This document shows positions 38,216 through 47,493 of a stretch of 64,000 nucleotides of DNA, piece by piece; within the stretch, counting starts at the first letter, position 1, and each line of letters starts with the position of its first letter. The stretch is from Pseudalkalibacillus hwajinpoensis. Its GTDB lineage: Bacteria > Bacillota > Bacilli > Bacillales > Guptibacillaceae. The DNA lies in NCBI RefSeq assembly GCF_015234585.1, contig NZ_JADFCM010000008.1, positions 1,426,001-1,490,000 of the forward strand. Direction: 5' to 3'. A program made the position numbers and the translations under genes. The notes beneath the pieces are model-generated. The model saw nothing but the letters and a program-made list of their open reading frames with translations, ran no database searches and was not told where the DNA came from.

Positions 38216-40438
38216 ATGAAAGAATTGATTGATGAATGGCAATTAGCGCTTCGCGCAGAAATTGCACACCTTAAAAAATTTGGCAGCAGACCAATTAGAA
38301 TTGTCAATGGAAGGCTGCTATCTTCAGGTGACGATTTTAGGTATTACTTTGATGCACGTATCCCAATTCAAATCCCAACTGGATCAAAGATTCGGCTGGA
38401 GATGAAACATATTAAGCGCGAAGGCAGGGTACTGTCTTCAGAAGGAAAGAATGTCATTCTAGCTCTTGAAGCTGGTTTTGGAGAGCGAATTGGAGAGGCA
38501 GATCTCTATCATGACCCATGGGAACTGCTAGATGAACTGCATGAGCGTCTTGAGGAAATAAAAAAAAGCAAAAGAAGGTTAGCTAGGGTTAATCGAGTAA
38601 TGAATCCTCCCACATCTGTGAAGCATCCTGATGATAAGATCAAAAGCCGGCTTCATGAGCTGATTCTACGAACCAAATATAACCCAGTGACGTACGTGTG
38701 GGGACCTCCAGGGACTGGGAAAACCCATAATCTAGCAAGAGCCGCTGCGAATCACTTTTTCAAAGGAAATAGCGTCCTGATCTTATCTCATAGTAATCAA
38801 GCTGTTGATGTATTAATGCGGGAAACAGCCTCATTTGCTGAAAATAGAGAGAAATTTGAAGAAGGAAAAATTGTGCGGTATGGACAACAGCGCGATGTTT
38901 CATCAAATCTGCCGCTTTTTACAGATCAATTGCTTATGACGAAGCATCCAGACCTTGCCAACGAAAAAGAGAGTATTCTTGATGAACGAAAAAAACTGAA
39001 GGAGGACTTATCTAATTCCTTTAGTAAACGCGATTCTGATCAGTTATTAAAGCTTGAATCAAAATTAGGAAATGTTTTAGAGCAGATTCGTCGGAAAGAA
39101 ACTCAGTTTGTAAAAGAAGCAACGATTATAGGCACAACACTAACAAAAGCCGCTATTGATGAGAATATCTATCGGAAGAGGGTAGATGTAGTGATCATCG
39201 ATGAAGCGAGTATGGCCTATGTGCCCCAGGCAGCATTTGCTGCTTCACTTGGAAAACGCGTTGTTATATGTGGCGATTTTAAACAGCTACCTCCTATAGC
39301 GTCAGCACGGCACCCGCTCGTTTCAAAATGGTTAAGAGAAGACGTATTTCACTGTTCGGGAATTGTTGAAACTGTCGAAACCGGTAAACTTCATCCTCAA
39401 CTCTTTCTTTTAAATGAACAAAGACGAATGCACCCGGTCATTTCAGACTTTACAAACAATAAAATTTATCATTCGCTTGTAACAGATCATCCGAAAACTG
39501 CCGTACTTAGAGCACCGATATCAGACCAAGCTCCTTTTAAAGGTATGGCATCTGCTCTAATTGACACAAGTCATACTGGCTATTTTTGTATGACGGGACA
39601 TTCATCGAAGTCACGAATGAATTTATGGCAGCTTTTTCTAGCTTTTCAAGCAATTTATGAAGCGTTACAAGCGGGGATGTCATCAATTGGTTATGTTACC
39701 CCTTATCGCGCTCAAGCGAAGATGATGAATTTATTAATAGACGATCTTTTAAAACATTCTTTTGATCAGGCTGACATTCTCTCAGCCACGGTTCATCGTT
39801 TTCAAGGAAGTGAGCGAGATATGATGGTGTTTGATACAGTAGATGGAGAACCAGAATCACGTCCTGGCATGTTATTGAGCGGTCACAATAGTGAAAGACT
39901 GATCAATGTTGCGATGACAAGAACGAAGGGGAAATTTATACAAATTAGCAATGTTGATTATATACAAAAACGGATGTCTCCATCAAAAACACTACGACAA
40001 TTAGTTGATCATCAGCTATTAAAAAAAGAGAGAATTTCTCCTACGCATATAGGAAAGTGGGTAAAGAATCAGCATCCCAAATTGAAGTGGCACCACGCAC
40101 TGAATACTGACATGATTTTTCAAGATATTCAAACTGCGGAAGAAATCGTTATTTCAATTCCTAAGGGAACAAGGTTAACAGCCGAGTGGGTGAACGTATT
40201 AAAAAAAGCAAAAGGTAAGCTGTCCATTATTTCACCAGAGATCGTTCAGTCAGTCCCGATTGCTCACCATGTCGACCATAGTCTGGCATTCCCATTTATA
40301 GCGCTTGATCGAAATGTGCTTTGGCTTGGTGTTCCATTTGAAGGGATGAAAGATGTCCTTCCACCCGCAGTTGCCTTGAGACTTGAGTCTACACTTTTTA
40401 CTGGAGAAATATTGAATCAAATTGTTCCCCGAGATTAA
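38216..40438 (+). CDS. superfamily 1 (UPF1/IGHMBP2-like) DNA/RNA helicase
   Basis: 740 residues. An N-terminal region of about 135 residues, then Walker A GPPGTGKT (163-170), a coiled-coil insert (about 255-300), Walker B VVIIDEASMA, motif III GDFKQLPP, motif IV LNEQRRMHP, motif V TVHRFQGSERD and motif VI NVAMTRTKGK. A C-terminal extension of about 130 residues has no recognised motif; its VVISIPKGTRLTAEWVNVLKKA part might bind nucleic acid. Role in repair or RNA handling is open. Confidence 0.85.
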   Translation: MKELIDEWQLALRAEIAHLKKFGSRPIRIVNGRLLSSGDDFRYYFDARIPIQIPTGSKIRLEMKHIKREGRVLSSEGKNVILALEAGFGERIGEADLYHDPWELLDELHERLEEIKKSKRRLARVNRVMNPPTSVKHPDDKIKSRLHELILRTKYNPVTYVWGPPGTGKTHNLARAAANHFFKGNSVLILSHSNQAVDVLMRETASFAENREKFEEGKIVRYGQQRDVSSNLPLFTDQLLMTKHPDLANEKESILDERKKLKEDLSNSFSKRDSDQLLKLESKLGNVLEQIRRKETQFVKEATIIGTTLTKAAIDENIYRKRVDVVIIDEASMAYVPQAAFAASLGKRVVICGDFKQLPPIASARHPLVSKWLREDVFHCSGIVETVETGKLHPQLFLLNEQRRMHPVISDFTNNKIYHSLVTDHPKTAVLRAPISDQAPFKGMASALIDTSHTGYFCMTGHSSKSRMNLWQLFLAFQAIYEALQAGMSSIGYVTPYRAQAKMMNLLIDDLLKHSFDQADILSATVHRFQGSERDMMVFDTVDGEPESRPGMLLSGHNSERLINVAMTRTKGKFIQISNVDYIQKRMSPSKTLRQLVDHQLLKKERISPTHIGKWVKNQHPKLKWHHALNTDMIFQDIQTAEEIVISIPKGTRLTAEWVNVLKKAKGKLSIISPEIVQSVPIAHHVDHSLAFPFIALDRNVLWLGVPFEGMKDVLPPAVALRLESTLFTGEILNQIVPRD

Positions 40439-40526
40439 TAGAATAATGTTCCTTCTACTTTTCTTCGTTTACGTTACTGTGATAAAGTTACAGGGAATAA
40501 CGATATGAAAAGAAAGCTGGTGACTT

Positions 40527-40913
40527 ATGGGGATTCAAAAACTGGAACATGTCGGGGTACAAGTAAGAAATATTGAAGCTTCGAAAGGTTTCTATCAAGG
40601 GATTATTGGATTAGAGTTACTTGATGAATTCGATCATCCTGATGGTGATAAAAAGCTAGCCTTTCTTGGTTTAAACGGGCAAATTTTAGTAGAGCTAATA
40701 GAAGGTTATAATCCTGATTTACCCGCAGAAGGAAAAGTTCATCACATTGCCTTTAAGGTTGAAAATATCGAACAAGAACGCACTCGTCTTCATGACCTTG
40801 GTGTAACGTTTATCGATGAAGAAATCAATACATTACCAAACGGTGCAAAATATTTGTTTTTCGCAGGACCTGATGGAGAATGGCTTGAATTCTTTGAATC
40901 TACTACTTATTAA
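40527..40913 (+). CDS. glyoxalase I-like VOC protein
   Basis: 128-residue two-module VOC protein with glyoxalase-type metal ligands H8, E56, H72 or H73, and E121 (WLEFFE). Resembles lactoylglutathione lyase; in a bacillithiol organism the real thiol substrate may differ. Methylmalonyl-CoA epimerase is an alternative. Terminator follows directly. Confidence 0.82.
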   Translation: MGIQKLEHVGVQVRNIEASKGFYQGIIGLELLDEFDHPDGDKKLAFLGLNGQILVELIEGYNPDLPAEGKVHHIAFKVENIEQERTRLHDLGVTFIDEEINTLPNGAKYLFFAGPDGEWLEFFESTTY

Positions 40914-40930
40914 CTACGAGTGAAATGACT

Positions 40931-40968
40931 AAAAACCAGCGTCCCATTCAGAAGGATGCTGGTTTTTT
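40931..40968 (+). terminator. intrinsic terminator
   Basis: AAAAACCAGC (40931-40940) with GCTGGTTTTT (40958-40967) and an inner TCC/GGA. Confidence 0.88.
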
Positions 40969-40970
40969 CT

Positions 40971-41275
40971 GTTCAAGAGCTCCAATCCATTCATTTCTGA
41001 CCGCTCGTCTTCGCTTTTTGTTGTCTAGCTGCGACTCGCAGAAACTACTGGATTTCGCTCTTTCACAAAACACAGAAGGCGTGTTTCTGTTCAAGAGCTC
41101 CAATCCATTCATTTCTGACCGCTCGTCTTCGCTTTTTGTTGTCTAGCTGCGACTCGCAGAAACTACTGGATTTCGCTCTTTCACAAAACACAGAAGGCGT
41201 GTTTCTGTTCAAGAGCTCCAATCCATTCATTTCTGACCGCTCGTCTTCGCTTTTCATTGTCTGAGCAGAAAACTC
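40971..41275. repeat. 118-bp tandem repeat, 2.4 copies, intergenic
   Basis: Two identical 118-bp units (40971-41088 and 41089-41206) starting GTTCAAGAGCTCCAATCC, then a third copy identical for 48 bases (41207-41254) and degenerate to about 41275 with an internal loss. Each full unit holds a small hairpin CTGCG-ACT-CGCAG. The units sit between a terminator and the MFS gene; no start codon with SD. Parts such as TTGTCTAGCTGCGACTCG look like dispersed intergenic repeats common in Bacillaceae. Confidence 0.92.
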
Positions 41276-41338
41276 TTAATCAAAACAGTGATGTTGTAAG
41301 ATGGTAGAGAACTTATGTGAGAGAAAGAAGGAATATGT

Positions 41339-42535
41339 ATGGCGAAACAGCAGGGTCTTCAAAAAGAGAAGATCTGGACGCGGGACTTTATTTTTATATG
41401 TATGGCAAACTTTTTTATTTTTGCAGGATTCCAAATGACCCTCCCGACGCTGCCTTTATTTGTGAATGAACTTGGTGGAAGCGACCAGCTTATCGGTTTT
41501 GTTGTTGGTATTTTCACATTATCTGCCTTGCTTATACGACCGTGGAGCGGTCATGTATTAGAGTCACTCGGAAGAAGAATTATCTTTTTAATTGGCTTAA
41601 TCGTTTTTGTCATTTCCGTTGGTTCTTATGCGTTTACAGGAAGTTTGATTCTTTTGTTTCTTATGAGAGTAGTACAAGGCCTTGGCTGGGGAATGTCTAC
41701 AACGGCGGTTGGTACAATTGCAACTGACTTGATTCCTCAAAAGCGAAGGGGAGAAGGCATGGGTTATTTTGGCCTTGCTGGGAATTTAGCGATGGCATTT
41801 GGACCAGCTCTCGGTTTATTCTTAATCGCTCTTTCTGGATTTCAAACGATGTTTTTGATTGCCGCTTCTGCCGGTTTACTTTCATTCATCATCGCTGCCT
41901 TTATTCGCTATAAACCTGCGAATAAAACACCGATTGAAAGAAAGAAATGGGACATATTTGAGAAGACAGCTTTAATGCCTTCTATTCTTCTTTTCTTTAT
42001 TACAATGGTCTTTGGAGGAATCGCTACTTTTCTTCCGTTGTATGCAGAACAGCTAGGAATTGATGGAATTGAATGGTACTTTGTCGTATTTGCTGTTTCG
42101 CTTATGCTCGTACGTGCTTTCGCTGGACAAATCTATGATCGAAAAGGTCATAAAGCTATATTTCTTCCAGGTGCATTTTTGATTTTACTGGCTATGGTAG
42201 ATCTAACTTTATTAGCCAATCAATTTATGCTCATTCTTGCGGCTGTGCTATTTGGCATAGGATTTGGCTCCGTTCAACCTGCTCTTCAAGCATGGGCTGT
42301 TAATGAAGCACCGCTTCACAGAAAAGGTATGGCTAACGCAACCTTTTTCTCCTTCTTCGATTTAGGTGTAGGACTTGGTGCGATGTTTTTCGGTCTAATT
42401 GCTTCTACTTTTGGATATGCTGATATTTATTTAACAGCTGGAATATCTGTCATCATTTCTATGGTGATCTACGTCATTTACTTAAAAAGAAGTGCAGCTG
42501 TTCATAAACATAGCGAAGCTGTTCAATGGAAGTAA
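41339..42535 (+). CDS. MFS transporter
   Basis: 398 residues, 12 predicted helices, with the loop-2/3 MFS motif as GHVLESLGRRIIFL and a drug-exporter-like motif GLGWGMSTTAVGTIATDLIP in helix 4-5. Resembles staphyloferrin- or multidrug-type 12-TM exporters; substrate not evident. Ends at a bidirectional terminator shared with the converging oxidase gene. Confidence 0.87.
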   Translation: MAKQQGLQKEKIWTRDFIFICMANFFIFAGFQMTLPTLPLFVNELGGSDQLIGFVVGIFTLSALLIRPWSGHVLESLGRRIIFLIGLIVFVISVGSYAFTGSLILLFLMRVVQGLGWGMSTTAVGTIATDLIPQKRRGEGMGYFGLAGNLAMAFGPALGLFLIALSGFQTMFLIAASAGLLSFIIAAFIRYKPANKTPIERKKWDIFEKTALMPSILLFFITMVFGGIATFLPLYAEQLGIDGIEWYFVVFAVSLMLVRAFAGQIYDRKGHKAIFLPGAFLILLAMVDLTLLANQFMLILAAVLFGIGFGSVQPALQAWAVNEAPLHRKGMANATFFSFFDLGVGLGAMFFGLIASTFGYADIYLTAGISVIISMVIYVIYLKRSAAVHKHSEAVQWK

Positions 42536-42540
42536 GATTA

Positions 42541-42571
42541 AAAAAGGAACACAAACGTGTTCCTTTTTTTT
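42541..42571. terminator. bidirectional intrinsic terminator
   Basis: AAAAAGGAACAC (42541-42552), loop AAAC, GTGTTCCTTTTT (42557-42568) and more T. Confidence 0.9.
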
Positions 42572-42572
42572 G

Positions 42573-43742
42573 CTATCGACTAGCCGGAATGATCAAGTCT
42601 TTGTTTACTTCAGTTAGGTCTCGGCAACCTGATAAGGCCATCGTTAGATCAAAATCTGCAACAAGGTTGGAAAGCACTTGTTTCACACCATTTTCACCAC
42701 CAACCGCAAGGCCGTACATACATGGTCTGCCGACAAGCACCGCTTCGGCACCAAGCGCGATGGCTTTAAATACATCTGCTCCTCTTCTAATCCCGCTATC
42801 CATTAATACCGGAATGTGATTCTCAACAGCTTCAACAATAGCCGGAAGTGCATCCAGTGCTGCGATCGCGCCATCCACTTGCCGCCCACCGTGATTGGAA
42901 ACGATGATTCCATCTGCTCCATATTTGATCGCAAGCTTAGCATCATCTGGATGAAGAATTCCTTTTAAAATAATAGGAAGAGATGTGTATTTTTTGAGTT
43001 CTGCTAAATCCTCCCATGTTAATCCTGCATTCCCAAATACGTTTGTCCAGTGCATAATCGCACCCATGGCGTCTTTTTCAGGCGGAACATGTAGTCCTGC
43101 TCGAAAGGCAGGATCAGTTAAGTAGTTCCCAATACCTTCTCCAATAAGAAAAGGCAAGTAGACATTTTGAAGATCTAATTCTCGCCATGCCATCATTGGT
43201 GTATCAAGCGTTACAACAATCGCAGAATATCCAGCATGCTCTGCTCGCTGAACAAAGCTTTTGGCAATCTCAGGATCGCGACTCCAGTAAAGCTGAAACC
43301 ACTTTGGCGCATCGCCTATCGCGTCAGCAATCTCTTCCATGGAATGACTTGATGCTGAGCTTGCAATGTAGGGGATTCCCATTGAAGCTGCAGCTTTAGC
43401 TGAAGCAAGCTCACCTTCTTGGTGGATAATCGATTGAACTCCTACTGGAGCAACCATTATTGGAGAAGGGAGCATCTGACCGAATAAACCTACCTTTAAG
43501 TTTCGTTCTTCAACGTGACGGAAAACGCGAGGAACGATGTTCCAACGTTTAAAGGCTTCTCGATTCGAATTTTTCGTATCTTCAGCACCAGACCCTCCGG
43601 CCACATAATCATAAGGACCATCCTCTAGTACTTCTCTCGCTCTTTTTTCCCAATCTTCATATCTTGTTGGAAGGCGATCAGGATCAGGCGCATGCATCTG
43701 CTTATAAATGCCAAACTGTATCTCATTACCAATATTACTCAT
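42573..43742 (-). CDS. FMN-dependent alpha-hydroxy-acid oxidase, lactate 2-monooxygenase-like
   Basis: 389-residue (S)-2-hydroxy-acid oxidase family enzyme. FMN and catalytic blocks are clear: VAPVGVQSIIHQEGE, WFQLYWSRDPE, LKGILHPDDA, VSNHGGRQVDGAIAALDALP with the catalytic His, and MDSGIRRGADVFKA. Length and the QVDGAIAALDALP segment favour lactate 2-monooxygenase (lactate to acetate and CO2) over lactate dehydrogenase LldD, but the exact acid is uncertain. Confidence 0.87.
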   Translation of the reverse strand: MSNIGNEIQFGIYKQMHAPDPDRLPTRYEDWEKRAREVLEDGPYDYVAGGSGAEDTKNSNREAFKRWNIVPRVFRHVEERNLKVGLFGQMLPSPIMVAPVGVQSIIHQEGELASAKAAASMGIPYIASSASSHSMEEIADAIGDAPKWFQLYWSRDPEIAKSFVQRAEHAGYSAIVVTLDTPMMAWRELDLQNVYLPFLIGEGIGNYLTDPAFRAGLHVPPEKDAMGAIMHWTNVFGNAGLTWEDLAELKKYTSLPIILKGILHPDDAKLAIKYGADGIIVSNHGGRQVDGAIAALDALPAIVEAVENHIPVLMDSGIRRGADVFKAIALGAEAVLVGRPCMYGLAVGGENGVKQVLSNLVADFDLTMALSGCRDLTEVNKDLIIPASR

Positions 43743-43917
43743 GAAAACGACTCCTTTGATAATATGATTAAGTGAATCTTCTTTTCTTTCAAGACAATTC
43801 CTTCATAAAAAGGAAAGTTTTTTAAGGAAAAGACTTACTAGAAGGATTTCGCTCATGAGTTTCGAAATAGTAGAATGGCACTAAATTCGTTCATTAAGAA
43901 CATATTGGAGGACAATC

Positions 43918-45315
43918 ATGAAGCTTTCGATCATACATACGAACGATATTCATAGTCATTTTGAGAATTTCGCAAAAGCGACATCACTTATTAAGGATTA
44001 CGCAGATGACCAAACACTAATCTTGGATGGTGGTGACTTTGCTGATTTTAAAAGTATAGAGCTTCAAGGAACGCAGGGGATCGCGGCCGTGAAAATGCTT
44101 CAATCTGCCGGTTATGATGCGATTACAATTGGGAATAATGAACTCTTTAATGGAAATGAAACGCTAGAGCATATGGCGGTACATAGTCCTGTCCCTTTCA
44201 TTAGTTGTAATCTTCTTAAAGCAAACGGTGCGTCATTCAAAGGGGTATTTAGAAGTACGATTATTCAAAAGCAAGGGATACGTATTTTGATTACCGGTGC
44301 TTCACCGGATTTGCAGGAATTTAATGATTTGATGGGTTTTCAAATTTTAGATTACATAGAAGCGATACAGAAAGAGATAGAAAGCCAAAAAGGAAACTAT
44401 GATATTTGTATTGTGCTAAACCATGTTGGTACTGAAAGAGACATCGAACTAGCCGATGCAATCGATGAGATCGATTTGATTCTTTCCGCACATGACCACG
44501 TTCTCTACGATGAAGCGAAAGTAGTGAATGGCACCATTCTGAACTCAGCTGGTATGTACGGGGAACATATTGGTATTGTAGAAATTGAGGTTACAGAAGA
44601 TGGTTTAACCTTATTAGCCTCCAGATCGATCTCAACAGCTAAAGCGGTGGAGGATGAAGAAATCATAAGTATTTTAGTTTCAAGTAAGAAAGAAGCGATC
44701 GACAATTTGAGTAAACCACTTTACACAGTTAGTGAACCACTATGGCATGATGTACTTGAAGAAAACCCCATGGCGAATTTAATTGCGGATGGTTTAAAAG
44801 ATAGCTTTGAATGTGATCTCGGATTGATTAACAGCGGCATCACTAATGGGGGAATCGTTGATTTTGTGTCTAATAAAAAGCTTATTGAAATATGTCCTTC
44901 ACCATTAAATCCGACTTATTTTGAAATTCAGGGAAAGCACTTATATGCTGCTCTTGAAAGCTCGTTAGACAGTTCGGTTTGTATGTCAGATGGCAAGGGG
45001 CCCGGCTTCCGAGGTAAATATGTCGGGCGACTTCATGTATCAGGTGCAGTGATCGAACATGATCAAAAGAAAATACATTCTATTACGATTAATAATGAGG
45101 TGTTAGATCCAGAAAAATGGTATCGAATTGCCTCTTCTGATTATTTGTTAAGAGGATCTGGGTATCCTGACTTAGCGTATAACCGGAACTTCTCCTATCA
45201 ATCAGATGAAATAAAAGATGTAATAAGAGAATATGCCGAGAACGAAATCTTCGTAGAAAATGCATTTAAAAAGCGCTGGGTGGTCACAACTGGAGTAACG
45301 TTAGACGTTGATTAA
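43918..45315 (+). CDS. YunD-like metallophosphatase/5'-nucleotidase family protein
   Basis: 465 residues: N-terminal calcineurin-like domain with TNDIHSHFE, DGGDFADF, GNNELFNG, LNHVG and SAHDHVLYD metal motifs, and a C-terminal 5'-nucleotidase domain (about 285-455). GNNE replaces the usual GNHE, a change I also recall in YunD, so it may be a subfamily trait. No signal peptide is visible, so it should be cytosolic. Substrate unknown, likely a nucleotide or sugar phosphate. GGAGG SD. Confidence 0.87.
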   Translation: MKLSIIHTNDIHSHFENFAKATSLIKDYADDQTLILDGGDFADFKSIELQGTQGIAAVKMLQSAGYDAITIGNNELFNGNETLEHMAVHSPVPFISCNLLKANGASFKGVFRSTIIQKQGIRILITGASPDLQEFNDLMGFQILDYIEAIQKEIESQKGNYDICIVLNHVGTERDIELADAIDEIDLILSAHDHVLYDEAKVVNGTILNSAGMYGEHIGIVEIEVTEDGLTLLASRSISTAKAVEDEEIISILVSSKKEAIDNLSKPLYTVSEPLWHDVLEENPMANLIADGLKDSFECDLGLINSGITNGGIVDFVSNKKLIEICPSPLNPTYFEIQGKHLYAALESSLDSSVCMSDGKGPGFRGKYVGRLHVSGAVIEHDQKKIHSITINNEVLDPEKWYRIASSDYLLRGSGYPDLAYNRNFSYQSDEIKDVIREYAENEIFVENAFKKRWVVTTGVTLDVD

Positions 45316-45979
45316 TGAACCTTTTTATAATAGAACATAAATCTTTTCCTATAAACGAATCCAATTATTAAGTAGGGTTGGTTGTAACTAGTCCTTATAA
45401 AGAGATTACTAAATGGTCAACTTATATGAGTTTTTTAATAAATAATAGAATAATGTTTTGAACAAATGGGGAGCGCTTGCTTAATAAAAAGTAAGCGCTC
45501 TAAGTCGTTTTAGGGCAGTAGATGGGAAGAGTGAGCATATGTTCATCATCGTATTCAATACGAATCGCTCACCATGATCAAGAGATTTTTCACAAAATGT
45601 TCACTTACGTAAAAAAATTGAAATGACTATACTATTCACTATGCTTGAAAGAAAGGAGGAATATTTTTCAAAAACAAAGTAGAAGAGTGATATTCTGGCC
45701 TAATGATGTACTTTGGGATCGTAGATCGTATGCAGGGAAACATTTTATAATTTATCTATGAACAAGCTAATTTGAGAAAGGGCTCTTATGGTAGGGCTCC
45801 TGAATCTAATGATTTACCTTGTTTTAGAAAATTTTAGTGGTACCTCCAATTGCGAGGAAGACCACGTCCGGTAATACATACATATGTCCACAATTAGGAA
45901 CCAGATAAATAATGTGGACTCCCCCAATATCTTTGGGGGAGCAATGTAATGATGCACACGTTTAAAGGAGGTATTTGAT
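45316..45979 (+). other. 664-bp gene-free region with a likely long structured leader
   Basis: Contains a hairpin GAGCGCTTGC/GTAAGCGCTC (45471-45500, possible terminator of the nucleotidase gene). A candidate promoter TTGAAA-16-TATGCT lies at 45618-45645. A strong AAAGGAGG at 45652-45659 has no usual start codon behind it. In the leader of the monooxygenase gene lie CCTC/GAGG (about 45843-45857), GTCCACA/TGTGGAC (45886-45919) and a very stable CTCCCCCAA/TTGGGGGAG hairpin (45919-45941). I could not match these to a known riboswitch. Confidence 0.6.
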
Positions 45980-47116
45980 ATGTCAAATGCTAAGATGAAG
46001 AAAATAGTGATCGTTGGCGGAGGAATTGGTGGCTTATCAGCTGCTATTGCTCTAGGTGAGATAGGAATTGAAACAGAGATTATTGAACTAAAACAAAAAT
46101 GGGAAGTATATGGCGTTGGAATATTTCAACCACCGAATGCACTTAGAGCTTTAAATGAACTAGGAGTAGCAAATACATGTATGGAATGGGGCTATAGCTT
46201 TGATGGAATGGAATATTGTGATGCGGAAGGGAACCGATTTGCAGAACCTCAATCTCCAAAAATTGATGGGTATCCTGGGCTAAATATTATTTCTCGAAGG
46301 ACGTTGCACTCCATTTTATATGAGAAAGCAAAGTCTGTAGGAACCAAGTTTAGGATGGGAACAACTATAGTAGATATTCATCAAGCTGATGACCAAGCTC
46401 AAGTAAAATTAACCGATGGATCTATGCTCACAGCGGATATAGTTATTGGTTCAGATGGCCAGAATTCTAAAGTGAGAAATTTGATATTTGGAAATGTTGA
46501 ACAAGAATATCTCGGGCAAGCGGTGTGGCGTTATACGTTACCTCGGATGGAAGACATAACAAGAAGTACTTTGTATTACGGTCCGAATGCAAAGGCAGGT
46601 TTGGTTCCAATGTCTGAAGATGAAATGTATCTGCTGTTAACAACTTCTGAACCTGGAAATCCAAGAATGCCAGAAGATCAGCTAGATCAAATTTTACGTA
46701 ATAGATTAGTAGATTTTGGAGGAAAAATTGCTGAAGTTAGAGAGCAAATTGTAGACCCTAAAGAAGTCGTTTACCGTCCGGTTTTTAGTTATTTATTACC
46801 GTCTCCTTGGTATCAAGGTCGAGTATTGTTAATAGGAGATGCTGCCCACTCCACCGCCCCACATCTTGGACAAGGTGCGTCTCTTGCAATTGAGGATGCT
46901 GTTGTTCTAACTGAACTTATTCAACAAGGACTAAATGTGACTCAATTGTTAAAAGCATTTAATGACAGACGTTATGAAAGGTGTCGTATGCTTGTTGAAA
47001 GCTCGAATCAACTTGTTAAGTGGGAGTTTTTAGAGTGGGAAGGAAAAATGCCTGATGATGTTAATGTTCCGAAATTTGCTTATGAAACGTTAGCAAATAT
47101 GAATGAAGCTATATGA
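45980..47116 (+). CDS. FAD-dependent monooxygenase (salicylate hydroxylase-like)
   Basis: 378-residue class A flavin monooxygenase: GGGIGGLSAAIAL at 13-25, the DG motif VIGSDGQNSKVR near 156 and GDAAHSTAPHLGQGASLAIED near 285. Typically hydroxylates an aromatic or heteroaromatic ring with NAD(P)H and O2. Perfect SD AAAGGAGGT. A SorC regulator, a Gfo/Idh dehydrogenase and VOC proteins follow, so it may start an unknown catabolic route. Confidence 0.87.
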   Translation: MSNAKMKKIVIVGGGIGGLSAAIALGEIGIETEIIELKQKWEVYGVGIFQPPNALRALNELGVANTCMEWGYSFDGMEYCDAEGNRFAEPQSPKIDGYPGLNIISRRTLHSILYEKAKSVGTKFRMGTTIVDIHQADDQAQVKLTDGSMLTADIVIGSDGQNSKVRNLIFGNVEQEYLGQAVWRYTLPRMEDITRSTLYYGPNAKAGLVPMSEDEMYLLLTTSEPGNPRMPEDQLDQILRNRLVDFGGKIAEVREQIVDPKEVVYRPVFSYLLPSPWYQGRVLLIGDAAHSTAPHLGQGASLAIEDAVVLTELIQQGLNVTQLLKAFNDRRYERCRMLVESSNQLVKWEFLEWEGKMPDDVNVPKFAYETLANMNEAI

Positions 47117-47273
47117 CCGGGCAACTTTATGAAGAAAGCTGAAAGACTTATGGCATCTATAAGGAGAACTACTTTTATATGATAAATAGATTTGAGTATC
47201 TCAATTGATCATAAGAGAAAAATTTGGTTATTTCATTACATCATAAATGTTGAAGTTCGATTTTTAATAATCG

Positions 47274-47306
47274 GGCGTAATTTCGCACTAAGGAATTACG
47301 CCTTTT
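47274..47306 (+). terminator. intrinsic terminator
   Basis: GGCGTAATTTC (47274-47284) with GGAATTACGCC (47292-47302) and four T. It lies 160 bp after the monooxygenase gene; the rest of 47117-47444 has no other feature. Confidence 0.78.
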
Positions 47307-47444
47307 CTATGTAGAAATGGTTGAGTAAGTGGGGGAATTTCAATAGAAATTAAATAGCGGGGTTTATTTATACTTTTTGAAGATTAAGTGGTTTGCGATT
47401 ATTACCAATAACTCACTGGCTAAATATGAGGGAGTGCTTTCGAA

Positions 47445-47480
47445 TTGCACAATTGTCCTAATTATTGTACATTTGTGCAA
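47445..47480 (+). promoter_or_regulatory. inverted-repeat operator before the SorC regulator
   Basis: TTGCACAATTGT (47445-47456) and ACATTTGTGCAA (47469-47480) are inverted copies with 11 of 12 matches, ending one base before the SD. SorC-family proteins often bind such sites; autoregulation is likely. Confidence 0.68.
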
Positions 47481-47493
47481 AGGGGGGGATGCG

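Noticed and set aside
40925-41257. Open frames on both strands across the 118-bp repeats
   Set aside because: They exist only because the repeat unit lacks stops in those frames; no SD, no natural composition.
40971-41275. CRISPR array
   Set aside because: The period is 118 bp with fully identical units; there are no short repeats with unique spacers and no cas genes.
44134-44160. GNNE instead of GNHE as a catalytic defect in the nucleotidase
   Set aside because: The same change is recalled in YunD proteins, so it is probably a subfamily trait.
45820-45870. T-box-like GTGGTACC sequence
   Set aside because: Lacks the AGGGTGGNACCGCG core, the stem I motifs and a proper terminator pair; the downstream gene is not amino-acid related.
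47377-47493. 39-residue N-terminal extension of the SorC regulator
   Set aside because: It runs through the inverted-repeat operator and lacks an SD; the ATG at 47494 follows a G-rich SD.
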